Shown piece after piece: positions 18,174 through 26,484 of a stretch of DNA of 64,000 bases. The position numbers and the translations under genes were made by a program. Positions within the stretch are counted from its first letter, which is position 1, and every line of letters begins with the position of its first letter. The notes under the pieces were generated by a model. That model searched no databases. It saw only the letters and a program-made list of their open reading frames with translations, and was not told where the DNA came from. The stretch comes from Candidatus Coprenecus avistercoris (GTDB lineage Bacteria > Bacteroidota > Bacteroidia > Bacteroidales > UBA932), in assembly GCA_018712275.1 (NCBI GenBank), contig DVHI01000074.1, forward strand, positions 1-64,000, written 5' to 3'.

Positions 18174-18350
18174 CTACCATGCGCCCTCTGCCTGCGGTTT
18201 GCGGTATTCTCCTGTGAGCAGGTCGTAGAGTGCCCTGAGGGCTGCTCCGACCAGTCGTCCCAACATTCTGACTACTCTTCCTTCCTGTGAGGTTGCTCCT
18301 CCTATGACTGAGCATGCCTGGACTCTTTCAATAGTGATGAACCGTTCCAT
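18174..18350 (-). CDS. Putative double-glycine-leader peptide B (58 aa)
   Basis: Own translation: MERFITIERVQACSVIGG|ATSQEGRVVRMLGRLVGAALRALYDLLTGEYRKPQAEGAW*; absent from ORF track (<60 aa); GG with V-4, I-12, F-15; 11-nt gap from peptide A. Confidence 0.7.
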   Translation of the reverse strand: MERFITIERVQACSVIGGATSQEGRVVRMLGRLVGAALRALYDLLTGEYRKPQAEGAW

Positions 18351-18361
18351 AGTCTGAGATA

Positions 18362-18550
18362 TTAGGAGTTAGACATTGAACTTACGATATCCTGCCCTGT
18401 CCATCCTTCAATGATGCCGAGGAAGAACTGGTCCAGGTGTTTCTTGATGACTCTTATGACTCCGGCCCAGATGCCGCCGCCATAGACTGTGGTGCTCAGG
18501 TCGGAATTAATACATTCAAACCCTGCGTAGCTGTTGATAATTCTTTCCAT
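18362..18550 (-). CDS. Putative double-glycine-leader peptide A (62 aa)
   Basis: MERIINSYAGFECINSDLSTTVYGG|GIWAGVIRVIKKHLDQFFLGIIEGWTGQDIVSSMSNS; directly downstream of a C39-peptidase ABC exporter; V-4, I-12, F-15 relative to GG. Confidence 0.72.
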   Translation of the reverse strand: MERIINSYAGFECINSDLSTTVYGGGIWAGVIRVIKKHLDQFFLGIIEGWTGQDIVSSMSNS

Positions 18551-18573
18551 GATGTTTAGAATTTAATGGTGGT

Positions 18574-18597
18574 GCCGCGGATGAAAGGCGCCGCGGC
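18574..18597 (-). promoter_or_regulatory. Intercistronic hairpin between exporter and peptide genes
   Basis: Perfect inverted repeat GCCGCGG(18574-18580)/CCGCGGC(18591-18597), immediately after exporter stop; no T-tract. Confidence 0.5.
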
Positions 18598-20694
18598 TTA
18601 CGCCTGTGAATGCGCATTCTTTTTATTGATATCGATAATGTTGTCTGCCAGTGAGGCCGCCTCCTGCTCGTGGGAGATGAGTATGACTGTGATACCTTTC
18701 TCCTTGAGTGTCAGGATGGTCTCCGTGAGTCTTGTACGGCTGTCGCTGTCCAGGTGTGTGGCAGCCTCGTCCAGTATGAGTACTTTCGGCCTGCGGTACA
18801 GGGCTCTGGCCAGCGCTACCTTCTGCCTCTCTCCGCCGGAGAGCCGGCCGGCGTGTTCTCCTGTGTGGGCCAGCAGGCCTCCGGGCAGGGACTCCAGAGT
18901 GGGAGCCAGGCCCGCGATGGCACAGGCCGCCGTCACTTCCCGGATGTCGTAGCCGCTGTCGCCCATGACTATGTTGTCGAGTATGGTGCCGTCGAAGATG
19001 TCCGGTTTCTGGGGCACGATGCTGATGTGCCTCCTCCATCTGTCCGGAGGTATGTTCCGGATGTCGGTCCCGCCGACGGTGATCCGTCCCTCCTGGGGCG
19101 TGTATCCCCGCATCAGAAGGGCCGCGAGGGTGCTCTTGCCGCTGCCGTTGGCTCCGCGGATGAGATGTACCTTTCCCGGCTCAATGTCGAAGGACAGACC
19201 GTCCAGCAGTTTCATCCGTCCCGGGAAGGAGAAGCCCAGCCCGCGCACTTCTATCCTGTCGTCCGCGGAAGGGGTGAAGTCCAGGGTCTCTCCGCCGGTT
19301 TCGTCATCCATGTCCAGGATGTCGAATATCCTTTCTGCCGATATCCTGGCCTCGGTAATCTCCCTGCTGCTCTCGATGAGCATGACAATGGGGGAGGTGA
19401 GCAGGGCTGCGAAGGAGAAGAACGAGACCAGCTCGCCCACCGTGAGCTCGGAGCGCAGGACGAAGAAGGCGCCTGCCGTAAGGGTGACCGTGTGGACCAG
19501 CCGGCTGACCGTATCGGATGAGGAGGCCATCGCTGAGGTGAACATGCCTCCGCGGTACATGGCGTCCGCAGTCCGGAAATATTTCCGGCCGATCTGCCGG
19601 ACGGCCTCCCGGGAGGCGCCGAAGTATTTGACGGCCCGGACGGAGGACAGCCATTCGATATTGGTCTGCTCGAATGAGGCGTTGGCCTCGATGATCCTGC
19701 GGTTGAGCCTTCGGTTCACCCTGTCGGATATGCGGTACAGCAGGATGAATACGGGAATGAAGCTCATGGTGATGAGGGTAAGCTTCCAGTAGAATGTCAT
19801 GAGTATGGCGGTGGCCAGCAGTAGGGTGAGGACGCTGACGGCCATGATCAGCAGCCGTCCGGTGATGAAGGAGCGTATCCTGTAGGCGTCCGATACCCTG
19901 GAGTTCAGTTCTCCGCTGCTCATGGAGTCGAAGAATGATACCGGCAGGGAGAACAGTTTCCCGAAATAGCTCATGATCAGCCGGCAGTCTATCTGAAGGC
20001 TGGTCCTTACCAGCAGGACCGAGCGCATGTAGGATACCAGCCAGGTGAGGCCGGCCAGGCAGAGCATGGCGGCTCCTATGGCTGCGAGAGCGCCCCTGTC
20101 TCCGGACGGTATGATGTCGTCGATGATCCTCTGCAGGAAGAGGGAGGTGCTGAGGGTGGCGGCGATGAAGGCGGCCGAGCCTGCCAGAACCATCGCCAGC
20201 TCCTTCTTATAATAGAGCAGAATCTCCCTGAACCGGGCCAGGACCGGGGTCCTTCTGTCGCCTTTCTGAAAGGACGGGGAGGGGGCGAGGGCTACTATGA
20301 ATCCGCTCCACTCCTCTTCCAGGTCGGCCGGGCTCATCCTGTGAATCTCTCCGTCCTCGGGGTCCATGACCGTCGCCGTGCTGTCGTCAATGGCATAGAG
20401 GACCACATAGTGCAGCCATCCGTTCTTTTTCCTGAGGTGCAGGATCACCGGCTTGACGGCTTCCTGCAGGTCCGTTATGTGCTTTTCCTTGGCACGCAGC
20501 CCCGCTGCGTCCATTCCCAGCCTGCCGCAGGCGTCTATGATGCCCTGCAGGCTGGTGCCGTCCGGACCTGTGCCGCATGCTTCCCTGATGCGGAGCAGCG
20601 GCAGCCTCAGCCCGTAGTGTGCGCATACCGAGGCGACGCATGCGGCGGCGCAGTCGGTATTGTCATGTTGTCTGACTTTGATCTCCTTCTTCAT
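18598..20694 (-). CDS. Peptidase-containing (C39) ABC transporter, bacteriocin/peptide exporter
   Basis: C39 motif QHDNTDCAAACVASV (Q, C), WLHYVVLY (H), VMDPEDG (D); TM domain; Walker A GANGSGKST, signature LSGGERQKVALARAL, Walker B VLILDEA. Confidence 0.95.
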   Translation of the reverse strand: MKKEIKVRQHDNTDCAAACVASVCAHYGLRLPLLRIREACGTGPDGTSLQGIIDACGRLGMDAAGLRAKEKHITDLQEAVKPVILHLRKKNGWLHYVVLYAIDDSTATVMDPEDGEIHRMSPADLEEEWSGFIVALAPSPSFQKGDRRTPVLARFREILLYYKKELAMVLAGSAAFIAATLSTSLFLQRIIDDIIPSGDRGALAAIGAAMLCLAGLTWLVSYMRSVLLVRTSLQIDCRLIMSYFGKLFSLPVSFFDSMSSGELNSRVSDAYRIRSFITGRLLIMAVSVLTLLLATAILMTFYWKLTLITMSFIPVFILLYRISDRVNRRLNRRIIEANASFEQTNIEWLSSVRAVKYFGASREAVRQIGRKYFRTADAMYRGGMFTSAMASSSDTVSRLVHTVTLTAGAFFVLRSELTVGELVSFFSFAALLTSPIVMLIESSREITEARISAERIFDILDMDDETGGETLDFTPSADDRIEVRGLGFSFPGRMKLLDGLSFDIEPGKVHLIRGANGSGKSTLAALLMRGYTPQEGRITVGGTDIRNIPPDRWRRHISIVPQKPDIFDGTILDNIVMGDSGYDIREVTAACAIAGLAPTLESLPGGLLAHTGEHAGRLSGGERQKVALARALYRRPKVLILDEAATHLDSDSRTRLTETILTLKEKGITVILISHEQEAASLADNIIDINKKNAHSQA

Positions 20695-20731
20695 GGCCTT
20701 CCCCTCCAGAATGTTGATCGCAGGTTATACC

Positions 20732-20878
20732 TTAGAATACTGGAAGCAGAGGCAGCGCCGACAGCAGCAGAACGGCTGTGACGGCTGCGATGTACCACAG
20801 AACTCTTCCCCCGGCCATAGGCGGCAGCATGGTGTCCGCGGAGAGGCCGGCTTTCTCCTTAAAGCTCATTTCTTCCAT
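20732..20878 (-). CDS. 48-aa single-TM small protein upstream of the exporter (immunity, accessory or third substrate peptide)
   Basis: Own translation: MEEMSFKEKAGLSADTMLPPMAGGRVLWYIAAVTAVLLLSALPLLPVF*; same strand, 37 nt before exporter start; not in ORF track. Confidence 0.6.
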   Translation of the reverse strand: MEEMSFKEKAGLSADTMLPPMAGGRVLWYIAAVTAVLLLSALPLLPVF

Positions 20879-20980
20879 ATCCGTGTGTAGTTAAAGTTTC
20901 CGCTACAAAGTAAAGAAAAAATTTTCAATACTTCAAGCAAAACTTTAAATAAATTTCAAAAATATGTAGGAATAATCGTT

Positions 20981-21478
20981 TTAGGAGTTGAAAAGTTGCT
21001 TTAAATAAGGGAATAGCGCGTCAGTGATGGAGGAGATGATCTGCACGCCCTTGGACTTGGCCATCTGCTCGGGGGAGATAAGGGTGAACCAGGTCGTGTT
21101 CACATACTCTATGACGGAGATGATGACTCCTATGAGCAGGACGACGGCGGAGACTGAGAGCAGGACGCCGAGGAGGCGGTTGATCCAGCCGAGGGTTGTG
21201 ATCTTGATGACCTTCTCGAGGAGGCGGCTCAGCAGGACTACGCAGAGGCAGACCACGACTATGATGACGATGAACGAAAGCACCTTCACTACGTTCTCGG
21301 AGAGGGTGGGCGCCACGCGGTGGAGCCAGCCCGAGAGTATGGCCGAGAACCTGCCTGCCAGGAATATACCGAGAATGAGGCCCACGATGCCGCCGAGCTG
21401 CCGCATCAGGCCGTCCTTGATACCCTTGAACACCGCCAGGGCCAGGAGTACGAGAATGATGATATCTATAACTGTCAT
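20981..21478 (-). CDS. CvpA family protein
   Basis: 'IDIIILVLLALAVFKGIKDGLMRQLGGIVGLILGIFLAGRF' CvpA pattern. Confidence 0.9.
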   Translation of the reverse strand: MTVIDIIILVLLALAVFKGIKDGLMRQLGGIVGLILGIFLAGRFSAILSGWLHRVAPTLSENVVKVLSFIVIIVVVCLCVVLLSRLLEKVIKITTLGWINRLLGVLLSVSAVVLLIGVIISVIEYVNTTWFTLISPEQMAKSKGVQIISSITDALFPYLKQLFNS

Positions 21479-21505
21479 GACATGCGAAGATAGGAATATT
21501 TTCCC

Positions 21506-21513
21506 TATCTTTG
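21506..21513 (+). promoter_or_regulatory. -7 promoter box for ileS
   Basis: TATCTTTG 21 bp before ileS ATG. Confidence 0.55.
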
Positions 21514-21533
21514 CCCATTAAAATTCAGAATAT

Positions 21534-24500
21534 ATGTTCAAAGAGTATAAAGGACTGGACCTGACAGGTCTCTCCACCGAGGTGCTGGAGAGTTGGAAGA
21601 AGCAGGATGTGTTTCACAAGACGTTGGAAATGAGGGAGGGTGCTCCCGAGTATGTGTTCTTCGAGGGACCTCCCTCGGCCAACGGCATGCCGGGCATACA
21701 CCATGTGATGGCCCGCTCCATCAAGGACGTGATCTGCCGCTACAAGACTCAGTCCGGCTACCACGTGAGCCGCAAGGCCGGATGGGACACCCACGGTCTG
21801 CCCGTGGAATTAGGAGTGGAGAAGGCCTTAGGCATCACCAAGGACGACATCGGAAAGAAGATATCCGTGGCGGAGTACAACTCTATCTGCCGCCGCGAGG
21901 TCATGAAATATACCAAGGAATGGGTCAACCTGACCGAGCGCATCGGCTACTGGGTGGACACCGACAATCCATACATCACCTACGACAACCGCTATATCGA
22001 GACCCTCTGGTATCTCCTGAAGGAGATCTACAAGAAGGGTCTGCTGTACAAGGGCTACTCCATCCAGCCCTATTCCCCCGCCGCAGGCACCGGCCTGAGC
22101 ACCCATGAGCTCAACCAGCCCGGCTGCTACCGCGACGTGAAGGACACCACGGCCGTAGCCCAGTTCAAGGTCATCCGCGACGAGGCTTCCGAGCCTTTCT
22201 TCCAGAAAGCCGGAGGGGATCCCCTCTATTTCATCGCCTGGACCACCACCCCCTGGACCCTGCCCTCGAACACCGCCCTCTGCGTAGGCCCCGGCATCGA
22301 GTACGTCCTGGTGCGCTCCTCGAACCCCTACACCGGTCTTCCCGGAGTGTACATCGTCGCAAAGGCATTGGTCCATGACCATTTCGGAGGAAAGATACCC
22401 TTCGAGGTGCTCGAAGGCTCCTACAAGGGCACTGACCTGGTGGGCATGCACTACGAGCAGCTGATTCCCTGGGTGCGTCCCGACGAGGGCGCCTTCCGCG
22501 TGATTCCCGGCGACTACGTGACCACGGACGAGGGCACCACCGGTATTGTCCACATTGCCCCGACCTTCGGAGCCGACGACGCCAAGGTGGCCCGCCAGAG
22601 CGGAGTGCCCGCCCTGATGGTACGTGACGCCGCCGGAGTGATGCAGGCCCTGGTGGACCGCACCGGCAGAATGTACCGGATAGAGGACCTCGACCCGGAA
22701 TTTGTCCGCGAGAGGGTGGATGTGGAGCTGTACGGGGAGTATTCCGGCCGCTATGTGAAGAATGCCTACGACCCTGAGGCCACCCCCGACACCCCGACCA
22801 TCGACGTGGATATCTGCGTGATGCTCAAGGGCCAGAACAAGGCCTTCAAGATAGAGAAGCACGTGCACTCCTATCCCCACTGCTGGAGGACCGACAAGCC
22901 CGTGCTGTACTACCCCCTCGACTCCTGGTTCATCCGCACCACCGCCGTGCAGGATCAGATGATCGAGCTGAACAAGACGATAACATGGAAGCCCGCGTCG
23001 ACCGGAGCAGGCCGCTTCGGCAAGTGGCTGGAGAATCTGCAGGACTGGAACCTCTCCCGCAGCCGCTATTGGGGTACACCGCTGCCCGTATGGAGGACAG
23101 AGGACGGGGCCGAGGAGAAGTGCATCGGCTCGGTGGCAGAGCTTTACGCCGAGATCGACAAGGCTGTGGCCGCCGGCATCATGAAGGAGAACCCGCTGGC
23201 AGCGGCAGGTTTCGTCCCCGGGGACTATTCCAAGGACAATTACGAGCGCATCGACCTGCACAGGCCGTATGTGGATGAGATATACCTCGTCTCGGACAGG
23301 GGACGGAAGATGGTGCGCGAGACCGACCTGATCGACGTGTGGTTCGACTCGGGCTCGATGCCATACGCCCAGGAGGGGCTGCAGGCGCTCGGCTCTCCTA
23401 AGTTCGGACAGACCGCCGACTTCATCGCCGAGGGAGTGGACCAGACCCGCGGATGGTTCTTCACCCTGCACGCCATCCATACGATGATCAGCGGCAGCAC
23501 GGCATTCAGGACTGTTATCTCCAACGGACTTGTGCTCGATAAGGACGGCAACAAGATGAGCAAGCGTCTGGGCAATGCCGTGGATCCATTCAAGGCACTT
23601 GATAATTACGGACCCGACGCCCTGCGCTGGTACATGCTCACCAACTCCCAGCCCTGGGACAACCTCAAGTTCGACGAGGCGGGAGTGGACGAGGTGCGCC
23701 GCAAGTTCTTCGGTACCTTATATAATACCTACTCGTTCTTCGCCCTCTATGCCAACGTGGACGGTTTCGGCACTAATCCGGAGCACCTGCAGAAGCAGAT
23801 ACCCGTGGCTGAGCGTCCGGAAATCGACCGCTGGCTGATGTCCCTGCTCAACACCCTGATCAAGAACGTCAAGGAGTGCTACGAGGGCTACGACATCACC
23901 GGTGCCGGCCGTCTGATTCAGGACTTCGTCTGCGACAACCTCAGCAACTGGTACGTGCGCCTGAACCGCAAGCGTTTCTGGGGAGGCCAGATGAATGACG
24001 ACAAGCTGGCAGCCTACCAGACCCTGTACTCGGCCCTCGAGACAGTGGCCGTGCTCGCGGCTCCCATCGCGCCTTTCTATATGGACCGCCTTTTCTGCGA
24101 CCTGAACAGCGCTACCGGGGCTCATGACGTGATGTCCGTACACATGATGCCCATGCCTGAGAGCGACCCTGCCTGCGTGGATACTGACTTAGAGGAGCGC
24201 ATGGCCTTAGCCCAGAAGTCATCCTCGATGGTGCTCGCCCTGCGCCGCAAGGTCAATATCAAGGTGCGTCAGCCCTTAGCCCAGATGATCATCCCCGTCC
24301 TCGACCCTAAGATCGAGGAGCAGTTCGAGAAGGTGCGCAACTTAGTGCTCAGCGAGGTCAATGTCAAGGAGGTGGTCTACATCAAGGATACGACCGGCCT
24401 CATCACCAAGAAGATAAAACCCAACTTCAAGACCCTCGGCAAGCGTTACGGCAAGCAGATGAAGGAGATAGCCGCTGCGTTCGGGACTCTGTCCCAGCAG

Positions 24501-24941
24501 GAGATCGCTGCCGTGGAGCTCGCCGGCATGCAGGAGGAGGTCTACACCCTCCGTCTGCCCTCCGGGGACGTGGAGCTGCAGCCCGCTGACTATGAGGTGT
24601 CCTCCGAGGACATGCCCGGAAGGCTCGTGGCTACTGAGGGCAAGCTGACCATCGCCCTCGACATCACAGTCACTCCGGAGCTCCGCAATGAGGGAGTGGC
24701 CCGCGAGCTGATCAATAGGATACAGAACCTCCGCAAGGACAGCGGATTCGAGGTTACGGACAGGATCGTGGCCCGCATCCAGAGGCTGCCCGAGGTGGAG
24801 GAGGCCATAGCCGGATTCAAGGACTATATCGCTTCCCAGACCCTCGCCCGCGAGATCATCCTGGAGGATGCCGTCTCCGGTGGAGTGGAGGTAGAATGGT
24901 TGGAAGACAATAAGATAACCCTTAAGCTCGAGAGAATATGA
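21534..24941 (+). CDS. ileS: Isoleucine--tRNA ligase
   Basis: 1135 aa; HIGH-like 'PPSANGMPGIHHVMARSIKD', KMSKR 'DGNKMSKRLGN'. Confidence 0.97.
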   Translation: MFKEYKGLDLTGLSTEVLESWKKQDVFHKTLEMREGAPEYVFFEGPPSANGMPGIHHVMARSIKDVICRYKTQSGYHVSRKAGWDTHGLPVELGVEKALGITKDDIGKKISVAEYNSICRREVMKYTKEWVNLTERIGYWVDTDNPYITYDNRYIETLWYLLKEIYKKGLLYKGYSIQPYSPAAGTGLSTHELNQPGCYRDVKDTTAVAQFKVIRDEASEPFFQKAGGDPLYFIAWTTTPWTLPSNTALCVGPGIEYVLVRSSNPYTGLPGVYIVAKALVHDHFGGKIPFEVLEGSYKGTDLVGMHYEQLIPWVRPDEGAFRVIPGDYVTTDEGTTGIVHIAPTFGADDAKVARQSGVPALMVRDAAGVMQALVDRTGRMYRIEDLDPEFVRERVDVELYGEYSGRYVKNAYDPEATPDTPTIDVDICVMLKGQNKAFKIEKHVHSYPHCWRTDKPVLYYPLDSWFIRTTAVQDQMIELNKTITWKPASTGAGRFGKWLENLQDWNLSRSRYWGTPLPVWRTEDGAEEKCIGSVAELYAEIDKAVAAGIMKENPLAAAGFVPGDYSKDNYERIDLHRPYVDEIYLVSDRGRKMVRETDLIDVWFDSGSMPYAQEGLQALGSPKFGQTADFIAEGVDQTRGWFFTLHAIHTMISGSTAFRTVISNGLVLDKDGNKMSKRLGNAVDPFKALDNYGPDALRWYMLTNSQPWDNLKFDEAGVDEVRRKFFGTLYNTYSFFALYANVDGFGTNPEHLQKQIPVAERPEIDRWLMSLLNTLIKNVKECYEGYDITGAGRLIQDFVCDNLSNWYVRLNRKRFWGGQMNDDKLAAYQTLYSALETVAVLAAPIAPFYMDRLFCDLNSATGAHDVMSVHMMPMPESDPACVDTDLEERMALAQKSSSMVLALRRKVNIKVRQPLAQMIIPVLDPKIEEQFEKVRNLVLSEVNVKEVVYIKDTTGLITKKIKPNFKTLGKRYGKQMKEIAAAFGTLSQQEIAAVELAGMQEEVYTLRLPSGDVELQPADYEVSSEDMPGRLVATEGKLTIALDITVTPELRNEGVARELINRIQNLRKDSGFEVTDRIVARIQRLPEVEEAIAGFKDYIASQTLAREIILEDAVSGGVEVEWLEDNKITLKLERI

Positions 24942-25408
24942 ACAGAGACGAACTGATGCTCAGGGCAGTGGCCCTTGCCGAAAGCAACGCCGCCTCCGTG
25001 ACGGGCGGACCCTTCGGGGCCGTCATCGTCAAGGACGGGAAGGTGGTCGCAGAGGCCTCCAACACCGTCACGGTCGACAATGATCCGACGGCCCATGCCG
25101 AGGTCAATGCGATACGGAAGGCCTGTGCCGCCCTGGGAACATTCGATCTCTCCGGCTGCGAGCTTTATACCAGCTGCGAGCCCTGTCCGATGTGCCTTGC
25201 CGCCTGCTATTGGGCCCATATCGACAGGGTGTACTACGCTGCGGACCGGGAGGATGCCGCCGCGGCAGGATTCGACGACAGCGACATCTACAGGGAGGTC
25301 GCTCTGCCCGTGGACGGACGGAAGATACCGTTTGTCCACATCATGGAGAAGGAGGGGCTCCGTCCCTTCATGCTCTGGGCCTCGAATGATAAGAAAGTGG
25401 AATATTGA
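24938..25408 (+). CDS. Nucleoside deaminase (guanine deaminase/tRNA-adenosine deaminase-like)
   Basis: HAE zinc motif 'PTAHAEVNAIRKAC' and 'SCEPCPMCLAACYWA'; 4-bp overlap with ileS. Confidence 0.92.
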   Translation: MNRDELMLRAVALAESNAASVTGGPFGAVIVKDGKVVAEASNTVTVDNDPTAHAEVNAIRKACAALGTFDLSGCELYTSCEPCPMCLAACYWAHIDRVYYAADREDAAAAGFDDSDIYREVALPVDGRKIPFVHIMEKEGLRPFMLWASNDKKVEY

Positions 25409-25432
25409 CAAAACACATAAAAATTTCAACTT

Positions 25433-25846
25433 ATGGACGACAACATGGATAACAGGAATGAAGTACTCGAGAAGGTACGCTACAGCGATGAAGAGCTGCA
25501 GGAATTCAAGGAAATCATTCTGAAGAAGCTGGAAAAGGCCCGCGATGACTATGAGCAGCTCCGCTCGGCCATCACCCACAACACCAGCAACGACACTGAG
25601 GACACTTCGCCGACATTCAAGGTCCTCGAGGAGGGAGCATCCGCCCTGTCCAAGGAAGAGTCGGGACAGCTGGCCCAGAGGCAGCTTAAGTTCATCAACT
25701 CGCTGGAGGCCGCTTTAGTCAGAATCGAGAACAAGACTTACGGAATCTGCCGTGAGACCGGCAAGCTGATCCCCAAGGAGAGGCTCAAGCTCGTTCCTCA
25801 CGCTACCCTCAGCATAGAGGCCAAACTTAACTCCAAGAAGAAGTGA
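25433..25846 (+). CDS. TraR/DksA family protein
   Basis: 'YGICRETGKLIPKERLKLVPHATLSIEAK' typical Bacteroidetes DksA-like C-terminus. Confidence 0.88.
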   Translation: MDDNMDNRNEVLEKVRYSDEELQEFKEIILKKLEKARDDYEQLRSAITHNTSNDTEDTSPTFKVLEEGASALSKEESGQLAQRQLKFINSLEAALVRIENKTYGICRETGKLIPKERLKLVPHATLSIEAKLNSKKK

Positions 25847-26484
25847 AGCACCTCTCCCGCGGTAAGAAAACAGCCTTCATCGTCATTCTTGCTGTAGCGC
25901 TGCTGGTCTTCGATCAGGTCACCAAGGTCCTGGTCAAGACCGGCATGCACATAGGGGAGTCCATCCCTGTCTTCGGGGAATGGTTCCAGATCCTCTTCAT
26001 CGAGAACGAGGGCATGGCATTCGGCATGGCGTTCGGCGGGGAAGTCGGGAAATACGTCCTGACCTCCCTGCGGATCGTCCTCTCGGTCCTGCTGTTCTTC
26101 TATGTGCGGCATCTGCTGCTCAGGAAGGACGCTCCGCTCGGAGTGCTGCTCGGCCTGACGGCCATCATGGTCGGGGCCATAGGCAATGTGGTGGACTGCA
26201 TGTTCTACGGACTGATATTCGAGCCGTCGACCTACACCCATGTGGCTTCGGCCGTGCCTTTCGGAGAGGGATACGGAACGTTCGGCTTAGGTAAGGTGGT
26301 GGACATGCTGTACTTCCCGATAATCAACACCACGTGGCCGGACTGGGTGCCCGGCAAGGGAGGGGAACCGCTGATTTTCTTCCGGCCCATCTTCAACGTG
26401 GCTGACTCCTGCATCACTGTCGGAGCGCTGTACCTGCTGATCTTCAAGTGGAAGTATTTTCAGGTGCACGAGCTCTCCAAGTGA
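25843..26484 (+). CDS. lspA: Lipoprotein signal peptidase (signal peptidase II)
   Basis: 'DQVTKVLVK', 'IENEGMAFGMAF', 'FNVADSCITVG' LspA motifs. Confidence 0.94.
   Translation: MKHLSRGKKTAFIVILAVALLVFDQVTKVLVKTGMHIGESIPVFGEWFQILFIENEGMAFGMAFGGEVGKYVLTSLRIVLSVLLFFYVRHLLLRKDAPLGVLLGLTAIMVGAIGNVVDCMFYGLIFEPSTYTHVASAVPFGEGYGTFGLGKVVDMLYFPIINTTWPDWVPGKGGEPLIFFRPIFNVADSCITVGALYLLIFKWKYFQVHELSK

Noticed and set aside
20906-20936. Promoter for the peptide/exporter cassette (TTG-N21-TACTTTG)
   Set aside because: The -7 box is one base short of TAnnTTTG; suggestive but too weak to list as a feature.
21828-23480. 550-aa minus-strand ORF antisense to ileS
   Set aside because: Shadow ORF; ileS frame is unambiguous.
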